This document shows, one piece after another, positions 50,782 through 59,005 of a stretch of 64,000 bases of DNA; the stretch's first letter is position 1, and every line of letters begins with the position of its first letter. The DNA comes from Sphingobacterium yanglingense (lineage in GTDB: Bacteria; Bacteroidota; Bacteroidia; Sphingobacteriales; Sphingobacteriaceae). The position numbers and the translations under genes are program-made. Where the stretch lies: the NCBI RefSeq assembly GCF_004363245.1, contig NZ_SNYV01000015.1, forward strand, positions 434,001 through 498,000. Reading direction: 5' to 3'. The notes under the pieces are model-generated. The model ran no database searches, was not told where the DNA came from, and saw nothing but the letters and a program-made list of their open reading frames with translations.

Positions 50782-51189
50782 TCAATAGTACCTTCTAAAA
50801 TTCCATATCTTTCTGGTTCGAAGATAGTACAGATCGGACTGTTGGGCATACGCTTCCCTTTCGAAGCTAATATTCAAGTATGCATCCTCTACATTTCTAT
50901 AATAAACAAATCTTATCAGAAACTCGACACAATAGAGCAGGTAAAAAGGTAATACCAACAATTCCAGGGCCTGTACGAGATGAATCCGCTCATGGTTTAT
51001 TAAATGTTCATCCTTCGACATTACTTTATTCCGTACAAATATAAAAGGGAAAACAGTCACTGCACTCGCCCTCCCGAAGGAGAACAGATTTGTTAAAAAC
51101 GAACTAACAATAACCTTACCTTTCATACTCCAAAAGTAATTAAAGAGATCAAGATAACCATAATCGAAGTTTCTGGGCTTCGGAGGCAT
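50782..51189 (-). CDS. Small membrane-associated HExxH protein (zincin-like, uncharacterised)
   Basis: 135 residues. An HERIH motif (residues 66-70) lies in NHERIHLVQALELL, directly followed by a hydrophobic helix (about 75-95, LVLPFYLLYCVEFLIRFVYY) and then FEREAYAQQ (109-117), whose glutamates could be the third zinc ligand as in gluzincins. This is the minimal content of a zinc metallopeptidase active site. The protein is far shorter than most known peptidase families, and no signal peptide is evident. Conserved hypothetical proteins of this kind are widespread in Bacteroidota; the substrate is unknown and catalysis is not demonstrated. Divergent from the MerR gene. Confidence 0.7.
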   Translation of the reverse strand: MPPKPRNFDYGYLDLFNYFWSMKGKVIVSSFLTNLFSFGRASAVTVFPFIFVRNKVMSKDEHLINHERIHLVQALELLVLPFYLLYCVEFLIRFVYYRNVEDAYLNISFEREAYAQQSDLYYLRTRKIWNFRRYY

Positions 51190-51230
51190 TTATTTTTAAT
51201 CAGGTATTCGTGAATGCCAAGCATTTTGTC

Positions 51231-51238
51231 TAAGTTTG
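51231..51238 (+). promoter_or_regulatory. -7 promoter element of the MerR gene
   Basis: TAAGTTTG, exact match to TAnnTTTG, 26 bases before the ATG at 51265. Upstream ATGs at 51214 and 51241 would sit before or at the transcription start and are therefore unlikely. Confidence 0.65.
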
Positions 51239-51264
51239 TTATGGTACAAACAGATATATTAAAT

Positions 51265-51600
51265 ATGCCTTACAAGGAACGAGAAATTAACAAATTGTAT
51301 TACACAATGGGCGAGGTCACCAAGATGTTTGACGTGAATGCTTCGCAAATTCGTTTTTATGAACGCGAGTTTGATATCCTACAGCCAAAGAAGAATAAAA
51401 AGGGAAACAGACTCTTTACACAGACTGACATTGCTAACCTCAAAATAATCTTCAATCTAGTAAAAGACAAAGGCTATACATTACAGGGAGCACGTGATTA
51501 TCTACGCACGAATAAGACTGAAGCAAAAGAGAACCAACGTGTCATTGATTCTCTTGAGCGACTTAAGTCATTTTTAGTTGAAGTCCGGGATAGTCTATGA
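51265..51600 (+). CDS. MerR family transcriptional regulator (HTH only)
   Basis: 111 residues from the ATG at 51265 (MPYKEREINKLYYTMGEV). The winged helix-turn-helix spans about residues 11-80: the GEVTKMFDVNASQIRFYERE region and the wing KKNKKGNRLFTQTDIANL are typical. Only a short helical extension follows (LERLKSFLVEVRDSL), so there is no metal- or ligand-binding domain; it would act by dimerisation. This short form is a standard conserved gene in Bacteroidota. Its end overlaps the convergent fbp gene by six bases. Confidence 0.88.
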   Translation: MPYKEREINKLYYTMGEVTKMFDVNASQIRFYEREFDILQPKKNKKGNRLFTQTDIANLKIIFNLVKDKGYTLQGARDYLRTNKTEAKENQRVIDSLERLKSFLVEVRDSL

Positions 51601-52602
51601 TTTATCCAAGAACTCCAATACTTTATTAACCATATCCGTACTACCCAGTATTGCTGGAACACGCTGGTGTAACTCTTCTGGTGCTATTTCTAATATTCTT
51701 TCGGTTCCAGTTGTTGCCTTCCCTCCTGCTTGCTCTATGATAAAGGCAATAGGATTACATTCATACATCAATCGAAGCTTTCCTTTAGGCTGTAAAGCTG
51801 TCTGTGGATAGATAAAGACACCACCAAGCAACAAATTCCTATGGATGTCCGCTACCATAGAACCTATATATCGAGAGGTATAAGGACGATTCGTACCCGC
51901 ATCTTCTTCTTGACAGTATTTGATATAATTCTTTATTCCTTGAGGGAACTTAAGATAGTTTCCTTCATTTACCGAATAGATATGCCCTTGCTGCGGAATT
52001 TTCATGTTGGGGTGAGATAGACAGAACTCCCCAATTGATGGATCCAAAGTAAAGCCATTAACTCCTTTACCTGTCGTATAGACAAGCATCGTTGATGACC
52101 CATAGATAATATATCCAGCAGCCACCTGACGTAGCCCTGTTTGTAATAAATCCTCTTGCGTCAATGCCTCACCGACCTGACTGATGCGGCGATATATTGA
52201 GAAAATAGTCCCTACAGATACATTTACCTCAATATTCGAACTGCCATCCAACGGATCAATACAAACGATATACTTCGCATTTTTGGAAATCCCCGTATCG
52301 GTCAGCTCCACTCCCTCTTCTTGCTCTTCAGAGGCAACAAAACAGCACTCTCCTCCATCTTTTAGCGCTGCTATAAACTGTTCATCGGCATAAACGTCAA
52401 GTTTCTTTTGATTTTCGCCAAATACATTGGTGTCTCCTACCGTACCCAAAATATCCACCAATCCTGCTTTGTTGACCTCACGGTTGACAATCTTAGCTGC
52501 GATTCCGATATCGCGCAACAATCGGGACAATTCTCCTTTAGCATAAGGAAAATCCGTTTGTTTTTCAATAATAAACTGACCTAAAGTTTTTAAGGATTTC
52601 AT
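51595..52602 (-). CDS. fbp: Fructose-1,6-bisphosphatase, class I
   Basis: 335 residues. The metal-binding signature IDPLDGSSNIEVNVSVGTIF is at about residues 114-133, with upstream glutamate in VASEEQEE (about 90-97) and the substrate-site tail with QALQPKGKLRLMYECNPIAF (about 277-296, in part). It hydrolyses fructose 1,6-bisphosphate in gluconeogenesis; class I enzymes are typically inhibited by AMP. It has its own promoter overlapping the end of the upstream phosphodiesterase gene. Confidence 0.96.
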   Translation of the reverse strand: MKSLKTLGQFIIEKQTDFPYAKGELSRLLRDIGIAAKIVNREVNKAGLVDILGTVGDTNVFGENQKKLDVYADEQFIAALKDGGECCFVASEEQEEGVELTDTGISKNAKYIVCIDPLDGSSNIEVNVSVGTIFSIYRRISQVGEALTQEDLLQTGLRQVAAGYIIYGSSTMLVYTTGKGVNGFTLDPSIGEFCLSHPNMKIPQQGHIYSVNEGNYLKFPQGIKNYIKYCQEEDAGTNRPYTSRYIGSMVADIHRNLLLGGVFIYPQTALQPKGKLRLMYECNPIAFIIEQAGGKATTGTERILEIAPEELHQRVPAILGSTDMVNKVLEFLDKS

Positions 52603-52621
52603 AATTTATTTTTATAAAAAA

Positions 52622-52653
52622 CAAAAATATGAAAATATTTACCGATTAAACAA
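52622..52653 (-). promoter_or_regulatory. Promoter of fbp
   Basis: On the minus strand TTG (52653-52651), a 21-base spacer and TATTTTTG (52629-52622), 19 bases before the ATG at 52602. The -33 half lies within the last codons of the metallophosphoesterase gene. Confidence 0.7.
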
Positions 52654-53133
52654 CTCTATTATTTCCAAATTTTTAATTTCACCCAAATCAAGATCAAAAC
52701 GCATCAATGTTCTCACTTTATGCCAGCCCTGTTTTCCTGCCGCACCGGGGTTTAAATGCAGTAAAGCAAGCTTTGGATCATACTGTACCTTCAGAATATG
52801 GGAGTGTCCACAAATAAATAATTTAGGAGGATTCTTAATAATCTCGGCCTTTACACCTGCGGCATATCGACCGGGGTATCCTCCGATATGCGTCATCCAT
52901 ACATCAACGCCTTCACAATTAAAACGCAGATGCTCGGGGCACTCGGTCCGGATGTCCTTCCCATCGATATTCCCATACACTCCTCTAAATGGTTTAAAAT
53001 CCTTCAACCGCTCCACAACATCGATACTCCCAAAATCTCCTGCATGCCATACTTCGTCACAATTTTCAAAATGTGTAAAAACAGCTTCATCTAAATAACT
53101 ATGTGTATCGGAAAGCAATCCTATTTTTTTCAT
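52639..53133 (-). CDS. YfcE/MJ0936-type metallophosphoesterase
   Basis: 164 residues. Metal ligands are arranged as in calcineurin-like phosphodiesterases: LLSDTHSYLD (D-x-H, about 7-16), AGDFGS (about 36), GNID (about 56, where GNHD/E or GNCD is more common), THIGGYPG and GHSHILKV (about 109). The small size and absence of signal sequence match the YfcE/MJ0936 branch, which cleaves artificial phosphodiesters; natural substrates are unclear. Its start is preceded by a sequence similar to the 3' part of the 47-base element. Confidence 0.9.
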   Translation of the reverse strand: MKKIGLLSDTHSYLDEAVFTHFENCDEVWHAGDFGSIDVVERLKDFKPFRGVYGNIDGKDIRTECPEHLRFNCEGVDVWMTHIGGYPGRYAAGVKAEIIKNPPKLFICGHSHILKVQYDPKLALLHLNPGAAGKQGWHKVRTLMRFDLDLGEIKNLEIIELFNR

Positions 53134-53239
53134 ATGTGTATAATTTGATGCTCAGCAATGTTCCTATCGAGCGATCTATTAGTCTAGCACTATTGTTCCT
53201 TTTTTGTCAACAGCGTGGCGCATCAGGGGTATTCCCTTA

Positions 53240-53947
53240 TTAAAAACCGAGAAAGAAAGGCTTCAGAAAATCCTGGTAGGTTTTAGAGTAAATACCTTTA
53301 TCTGCGTAAATAACAAAATCAAGTCGTTCTTGTTGGTCAACATCTTCTTTACTTAAAATCAAAACCTTACGAATTGGCTCACTATGGGCAAAAGAACGAA
53401 TACTTACCTCCTTTACCAAGGTCAGTCCATTTTCCTTCGTATAACAAAGGAGCTCATCACATAAATCTACCGGCAAAACCAACTGTAGTGTGCCCCGATA
53501 AGAAAGTCTATCATTGGAAAAAGTCAGAAGACGCTTAAAGAAATCCAAATCTGTATGTCTAGCGACGCGCTTACGTCCATCGGGATTATGTAGCGCATTA
53601 ATATAGAAAGGTGGGTTACTGACAATCACATCATATGCTTTCTCCTCGGACATAGTCTCAAAATCTCCAAGCTGCGCACGCATACGTCCTGCAAAAATAG
53701 ATGCCTGAAAGTTCTCCTCTGTACGTTGATAAGCAGTCTCGTCAATATCTACCGCATCAACGATAGCCTCTGGAAAACGTTGGGCCAACATTAATGCAAT
53801 CACACCTGTTCCGGAACCGACATCTAAAATACGGGCAGGCTCCTTCGCTTCGACCATTGCGGCCAGTAAGACTCCATCCGTATTAATTTTCATCGCGCAC
53901 CCCTCTTGATTGACCTCGAACTCTTTAAATTTAAATACCGTCCCCAT
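53240..53947 (-). CDS. trmN6: tRNA1(Val) (adenine37-N6)-methyltransferase TrmN6-like
   Basis: 235 residues from the ATG at 53947 (MGTVFKFKEFEVNQEGCAMKI). The longer frame from 54025 would include the promoter motif at 53954-53961. SAM motif I is LDVGSGTGVIALMLAQRF (about 39-56) and the catalytic motif is VSNPPFYIN (about 107-115), of the N6-adenine N-P-P-F/Y type. The KINTDGVLLAA segment is characteristic of E. coli YfiC/TrmN6. Nearly leaderless mRNA is implied by the spacing of the promoter to the ATG. Confidence 0.9.
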   Translation of the reverse strand: MGTVFKFKEFEVNQEGCAMKINTDGVLLAAMVEAKEPARILDVGSGTGVIALMLAQRFPEAIVDAVDIDETAYQRTEENFQASIFAGRMRAQLGDFETMSEEKAYDVIVSNPPFYINALHNPDGRKRVARHTDLDFFKRLLTFSNDRLSYRGTLQLVLPVDLCDELLCYTKENGLTLVKEVSIRSFAHSEPIRKVLILSKEDVDQQERLDFVIYADKGIYSKTYQDFLKPFFLGF

Positions 53948-53953
53948 GAGGCA

Positions 53954-53961
53954 CAAAGTTA
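53954..53961 (-). promoter_or_regulatory. -7 promoter element of the trmN6-like gene
   Basis: TAACTTTG on the minus strand ends six bases before the ATG at 53947, so transcription would start at or next to the initiation codon. Confidence 0.6.
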
Positions 53962-53995
53962 GCCTTTTGTCATTGATGAAACTAAAAAATAATTC

Positions 53996-54016
53996 GTACT
54001 TTCGAATGTACTTTTG
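53996..54016 (+). promoter_or_regulatory. Palindrome overlapping the -7 element of the 54031 gene
   Basis: TACTTTTG (54009-54016) is an exact -7 match 14 bases before the ATG at 54031. A 16-base dyad GTAC-T-TTCGAA-T-GTAC (53996-54011, central mismatch only) overlaps its first three bases, a position where a bound repressor would block transcription. Confidence 0.5.
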
Positions 54017-54030
54017 TATCATCAAACCCT

Positions 54031-55155
54031 ATGCGCTACCTTTATTTATCATTATTTGTATTCATTTTTTCTTTATCCTCCTTGTTCGCCCAAAATGGTT
54101 GTGAACCGGTCGTAGGCGCTGCACTTCAAAAACTACCAAGCATTTTAATGAAAAATGATTTCGGTCAACTGAAGACTATAATCAACACTTTAAAAGGTAC
54201 CTGTGAGAAAAATGAGCTTGGGCGTCGACTGGAAATCATCTCGCAATTACTTCAAAAACAGAATACACATCTATCTATCAATGCCTACCTTGATGGACAC
54301 TATGATGATGTACTGATACAACGTTTTGATGCGGCTGCGACCAGAAATCCCAATGGCACATACAGACAAAACCCGAAAAAATACCAATATTTCCCATTGA
54401 ACCATCCGGTCGACTCTCTCTTGAAGCAAAAAGCCGTAGCCCTATTACAATCACAAAGCTATGCCTTAAATAAAGAGGAAACAGCCATAACCTATCTTTT
54501 TGCAGATGATATTGATGAATTTCTCCGAGAGCGCAATAAAAAGCCCAGCAAGTCCGTTTCAAATACCACAGCAGGCTATTATCCGTCAAAAAATAACATG
54601 AATGGTCCGACAATTGGACTCAGCGCAGGTATCTTTAGCCCGTTTGACAGTAACCCTATCTTCGACCAATCGGGTATATTTGGAGTTTCCTATATGGGGT
54701 CCTTGAACAATTCTATCGTCTCTGAACTTGTTTATAAATTCAGAGTGCACAATAACTCCCGTCCCTTTGACATGCGCTATAAACGGGAGATACGAGAAGT
54801 AAATCCTAACAGCAGTCATTTTATCGGTCTGGGCTTCGGCTATAAAGCCTATGACAATGGAACACTCGTGTTATTGTTGCCCAAGGTGAATACGGGGCTA
54901 GGATTTATCTGGACTGGGCTATCCGACTCTTACTACTATACAGATGAGTATGGTTTTGAACGCAAAAGTATCTCACTCCGGAATATCAAGACCTGGCAAA
55001 ACAGCATTGGGATTACGAGCATGGTACGCCTCCAAAGAAAAACCTTTATAGGCGTAGAGCTCAATTATCATCTCATTCCTTACAATTGGGATGACAAATT
55101 AGTACCCCATATACCAAGTGGTTATGGCAGCGCCGAATTTTTTATCCGCTTTTAG
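54031..55155 (+). CDS. Secreted beta-barrel-like hypothetical protein
   Basis: 374 residues. Signal peptide about 1-20 (SLSSLFAQ). Residues about 22-170 are helical with conserved LIQRFDAAATRNPNGTY and lysine/tyrosine-rich patches. A linker (about 178-195) precedes a C-terminal region (about 197-374) with alternating strands (TIGLSAGIFSPF, SHFIGLGFGYKAYD, FIGVELNYHLIPYNW) ending in phenylalanine (AEFFIRF), as in outer-membrane barrels. No family is recognised. The gene is divergent from trmN6 and has a promoter with an overlapping palindrome, so it may be conditionally expressed. The stop overlaps the convergent mutS by four bases. Confidence 0.72.
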   Translation: MRYLYLSLFVFIFSLSSLFAQNGCEPVVGAALQKLPSILMKNDFGQLKTIINTLKGTCEKNELGRRLEIISQLLQKQNTHLSINAYLDGHYDDVLIQRFDAAATRNPNGTYRQNPKKYQYFPLNHPVDSLLKQKAVALLQSQSYALNKEETAITYLFADDIDEFLRERNKKPSKSVSNTTAGYYPSKNNMNGPTIGLSAGIFSPFDSNPIFDQSGIFGVSYMGSLNNSIVSELVYKFRVHNNSRPFDMRYKREIREVNPNSSHFIGLGFGYKAYDNGTLVLLLPKVNTGLGFIWTGLSDSYYYTDEYGFERKSISLRNIKTWQNSIGITSMVRLQRKTFIGVELNYHLIPYNWDDKLVPHIPSGYGSAEFFIRF

Positions 55156-57758
55156 TTCTTGAGTAGACGTTGTATCTCGTCCAATTTCATGAGTGCTTCT
55201 ACCGGAGTCAGCGTATTTACATCCAGATTATTCAGCATATCCCTTATTTTCTCCAAGATAGGGTCATCTATAGCAAACATCTGTAACTGATACGCTTGTT
55301 TTTGAATCTTGCGCATACTGTCCTTGATCTTTTCACCGCCAGTACGCTCTTGTTCTAGTCTTTTCAAGATCTCTGAAGCGCGACCAATCAGTCTAGGGGG
55401 CATACCGGCCAATTTGGCCACGTGAATACCAAAACTATGCTCTGAACCACCAGGCACAAGTTTGCGTAAGAAGATAATTTTATTATTGACCTCTTTGACC
55501 GAGACATTAAAGTTCTTGATCCTCGGCATAGAATTGCTCAATTCATTCAATTCATGGTAATGTGTTGCAAATAAGGTCTTAGCTCGAGCACTAGGATGTA
55601 GGTGCAAAAACTCTGCAATAGCCCAAGCGATAGAAATCCCATCATAGGTACTTGTGCCCCGCCCAATCTCATCCAATAAAATCAAACTCCTATCAGAAAG
55701 ATTGTTCATGATACTCGCCGTCTCATTCATCTCGACCATGAATGTCGATTCTCCTGAAGAAAGGTTGTCCGATGCTCCTACTCGGGTAAATATTTTATCT
55801 ACAAGCCCAATATGAGCTTCCTTTGCCGGGACAAAACAGCCAATCTGCGCCATCAAGACAATCAAACCAGTCTGACGCAATAAGGCTGACTTACCCGCCA
55901 TATTCGGACCAGTTATTATTATAATCTGTTGCGATTCGGGATCTAGAAAAGTATCATTCGTAATATAGTCCTCTCCAATCGGAAGGTTCTTTTCAATAAC
56001 AGGATGACGTCCTCCTTTTATATCCAGAATTTTCGTATTACTGATCTCTGGTTTGATATAGTAATTTTTCTCCGCTATTACAGCGAAATTGAGCAAAACA
56101 TCTAGCTTCGCTATCAGTTGCGCATTTAACTGTACTGGTTTGATATATTCTCCAATCGAAAGGAGCAACTCGGCATAGATCCGATTTTCGATAGCCTGAA
56201 TCTTTTCTTCTGCTCCTAGAATCTGCTCCTCATATTCTTTAAGCTCTTCTGTGATGTATCTTTCGGCATTCACTAAAGTCTGCTTACGGATCCACCCCGA
56301 TGGCACTTTATCCTTGTGTGTATTAGTCACTTCTAGATAATAGCCAAAGACGTTGTTAAATGCAATTTTCAATGAAGGTATGCCCGTAATTTCGGACTCC
56401 CGACGTTGGATTTCCAATAGATAGTCCTTCCCTCCAAATGCCACTTTACGCAATTTATCGAGATCTTCATCAATCCCATCTGCGATTACATTTCCCTTAT
56501 TCAACGCTACCGGTGGTTCGGCCTGAAGAGTCTTTTCAATCTTCTCCCTGATCAGCGCACAAGGATTCAATTGTTCAGAAATCATCGAAAGAGCCTCCGA
56601 AGCTTTAATATCAGTCAGCACTTTTAGTTTTTCGACAGCATATAGAGAGCGCTTCAGTTGTGCTATTTCTCTTGGATTAGCTTTTTGAAGTCCAATTTTA
56701 CTGATCAACCGTTCTAAATCCCCAACCTGCTTTATTTCGCGAATCAACTCATCACGTAGATCCTTATGCTGGTGAAAATAATCAACTACATTGAGGCGTT
56801 CCTGTATCGATTTGATATCCTTTAAAGGCATCACTATCCAACGCTTCAATAAGCGTGCACCCATTGGCGAGGAAGTTTCGTCCAGCACATCGGACAGGGT
56901 AATCGCATTCTCATTGGCCGAACCAATAAGTTCTAGATTACGAATCGTAAAGCGATCTAGCCACATATAACGATCTTCCTCTATTCGTGCAATATGCGAG
57001 ATATGCTGCAAGTTACGATGCTCAGTTTCATTCAGGTAATGTAGCGCTACTCCTGCCGCAATAATTGCAGTAGGCATGCGATCAATACCGAAACCTTTTA
57101 AAGACTGGACCTCAAAATGCTTCAACAGATTCCCCTCAGCATAATCCCCGGTATAAGGCCATTCATCCAACGAATAGGTGTAATATTGACTTCCAAAATT
57201 CGTTGCAAATTCTTTAGACTGCTTGCGTGGCATGATAACCTCTGTTGGTTTAAAACCTTGAAGCAATTTATCAATATAACCAACGCTGCCTTGCGCTACA
57301 AGAAATTCTCCAGTAGAAATATCTAAGAAAGAAATACCTACAGAGTTTTTATCAAAAAAAACAGAGGCTAGGTAATTATTCGATTTCTGTTGTACAATAT
57401 TATCGCTGTACGACACCCCTGGTGTCACCAATTCTGTCACCCCTCGCTTTACAATCGTCTTGGTCATTTTAGGATCTTCCAGCTGATCACATATCGCGAC
57501 ACGCTGACCAGCCCGTACCAACTTGGGAAGATAGGTCTCCAATGAATGATGAGGAAACCCTGCAAGGGCAGTTTCTGATTCAGACCCATTCCCTCTTTTG
57601 GTCAAGACAATACCCAGGATTCCCGCAGCTTTAATCGCGTCCTCACCAAAAGTTTCATAAAAATCACCAACACGGAATAATAATAATGCACCAGGATACT
57701 TCGCTTTGATCGTGTTGTACTGCTGCATTAGGGGAGTTTCTTTCTTTACCTTTGCCAA
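55152..57758 (-). CDS. mutS: DNA mismatch repair protein MutS
   Basis: 868 residues from a TTG start at 57758 (reads MAKVKKETPLMQQYNTIKAK). An ATG ten codons in (57728) is the alternative; the TTG start matches the usual length of this subfamily. The mismatch-binding F-x-E is in RVGDFYETFGED (about 29-40). The ATPase has Walker A TGPNMAGKSALLRQ (about 616-629) and Walker B SLILLDEIGRGTSTYDG (about 691-707). The C-terminal helix-turn-helix dimerisation region is present. MutS recognises mispairs; mutL is not in the window. Confidence 0.96.
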   Translation of the reverse strand: MAKVKKETPLMQQYNTIKAKYPGALLLFRVGDFYETFGEDAIKAAGILGIVLTKRGNGSESETALAGFPHHSLETYLPKLVRAGQRVAICDQLEDPKMTKTIVKRGVTELVTPGVSYSDNIVQQKSNNYLASVFFDKNSVGISFLDISTGEFLVAQGSVGYIDKLLQGFKPTEVIMPRKQSKEFATNFGSQYYTYSLDEWPYTGDYAEGNLLKHFEVQSLKGFGIDRMPTAIIAAGVALHYLNETEHRNLQHISHIARIEEDRYMWLDRFTIRNLELIGSANENAITLSDVLDETSSPMGARLLKRWIVMPLKDIKSIQERLNVVDYFHQHKDLRDELIREIKQVGDLERLISKIGLQKANPREIAQLKRSLYAVEKLKVLTDIKASEALSMISEQLNPCALIREKIEKTLQAEPPVALNKGNVIADGIDEDLDKLRKVAFGGKDYLLEIQRRESEITGIPSLKIAFNNVFGYYLEVTNTHKDKVPSGWIRKQTLVNAERYITEELKEYEEQILGAEEKIQAIENRIYAELLLSIGEYIKPVQLNAQLIAKLDVLLNFAVIAEKNYYIKPEISNTKILDIKGGRHPVIEKNLPIGEDYITNDTFLDPESQQIIIITGPNMAGKSALLRQTGLIVLMAQIGCFVPAKEAHIGLVDKIFTRVGASDNLSSGESTFMVEMNETASIMNNLSDRSLILLDEIGRGTSTYDGISIAWAIAEFLHLHPSARAKTLFATHYHELNELSNSMPRIKNFNVSVKEVNNKIIFLRKLVPGGSEHSFGIHVAKLAGMPPRLIGRASEILKRLEQERTGGEKIKDSMRKIQKQAYQLQMFAIDDPILEKIRDMLNNLDVNTLTPVEALMKLDEIQRLLKN

Positions 57759-57848
57759 TGGAAATCTGTTTTTTGTTGAGGTGTAAAAATAAGAGAATTG
57801 TAGGGATTTGACAAGCCGAATATCCTTCTATTAAAGCATTATGGCCTA

Positions 57849-58877
57849 CTACTTGTAAATCTCCACCTTAATCTCGCCAGATTCAGTAATATATCCTCTA
57901 TACATACCGGCTGTATTGAATGGCAAGGCTACATTCCCATCTCTATCTAAGACGATCATTCCACCATCTCCCCCCATGTCTCCAATTTTGCGAATCACTT
58001 CCTTTGACGCCTCTAGTGCAGATAGCGACTTATACTCCATCAGTGCGGCTACATCATATGCAGCCACATTACGTATAAAATATTCTCCCCATCCTGTACA
58101 GGAAACTCCGACTTGCTTATTCGCATAGGTACCTGCACCAATAACTGGGGAATCTCCGACACGTCCAAATTTTTTATTTGTCATCCCTCCAGTTGATGTA
58201 CCTGCTGAGATATCCCCTTTACTATCCAACGCTACACACCCCACCGTTCCGAATTTATCGTCCTTCCATTCTGGCTTTGTAATCGACTGTTTGTCACTAT
58301 GATCTAACTCAATAGCTTTACTATCTTCTTTCAATATCCGCTGTAAGGCATCCCAACGCTCTTGTGTATAGAAATAAGAAGGATCTACCTGAGCTATCCC
58401 TTGCTCTTTGGCAAATCTTTCAGCTCCTTGCCCCACCATCATTACATGAGGCGAATCTTCCATCACAGCTATAGCAGCCGTTATCGGATTCTTTATTGTG
58501 GTAACTCCTGCTACAGCTCCAGCAGCACCATCTTTTCCCTTCATAATAGAGGCATCAAGCTCATTCGTCCCTTCATGGGTAAAAACAGCTCCTTTGCCTG
58601 CATTAAATAAAGGGGAGTCCTCCATAACATGAATAGCAGCTTCGACAGCCTTCTCACTACTTCCACCTGTTTTAAGTATATCATAACCTGCCTGGAGTGA
58701 AGCACGGAGTGCACTCGTATAGGCCTGCTCTTTTTCTGGCGTCATTTTGGACTTCAAGATTGTTCCAGCTCCACCATGTATCACGAGGATTACCTTATCT
58801 TTGGGGTCTACCTGTTGCCCCACACCAACTAAACTCATAAACATCAAAAATAAAAAAAGGGTATTTTTTACAGTCAT
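57849..58877 (-). CDS. Isoaspartyl peptidase / L-asparaginase, plant type, secreted
   Basis: 342 residues. A signal peptide (1-20) is followed by the Ntn-hydrolase fold of the type III asparaginases. The autocleavage nucleophile is T211 in KFGTVGCVALD. Other conserved segments are HGGAGTI (34-40), NELDASIM (105-112), TSTGGMTNKKFGRVGDSP (about 228-245) and GEYFIRN. Autocleavage before T211 would give alpha and beta chains. It removes N-terminal beta-aspartyl residues from peptides or hydrolyses asparagine in the periplasm. Single gene. Confidence 0.94.
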   Translation of the reverse strand: MTVKNTLFLFLMFMSLVGVGQQVDPKDKVILVIHGGAGTILKSKMTPEKEQAYTSALRASLQAGYDILKTGGSSEKAVEAAIHVMEDSPLFNAGKGAVFTHEGTNELDASIMKGKDGAAGAVAGVTTIKNPITAAIAVMEDSPHVMMVGQGAERFAKEQGIAQVDPSYFYTQERWDALQRILKEDSKAIELDHSDKQSITKPEWKDDKFGTVGCVALDSKGDISAGTSTGGMTNKKFGRVGDSPVIGAGTYANKQVGVSCTGWGEYFIRNVAAYDVAALMEYKSLSALEASKEVIRKIGDMGGDGGMIVLDRDGNVALPFNTAGMYRGYITESGEIKVEIYK

Positions 58878-58976
58878 AATATGGATAATAATCCTGTAAA
58901 TTAGTCATTTTTGTACAATGTATCTACTTATGGCTTAAAAAAGCAATTGTGACTACCTATTTTGTCGGTTTTTTTT

Positions 58977-58984
58977 TAGGTTTG
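58977..58984 (+). promoter_or_regulatory. -7 promoter element of mtgA
   Basis: TAGGTTTG, exact TAnnTTTG match, 21 bases before the ATG at 59006 and downstream of the GTG at 58949, favouring the ATG. Confidence 0.55.
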
Positions 58985-59005
58985 CATCGAATTTGTGATC
59001 AGGTC

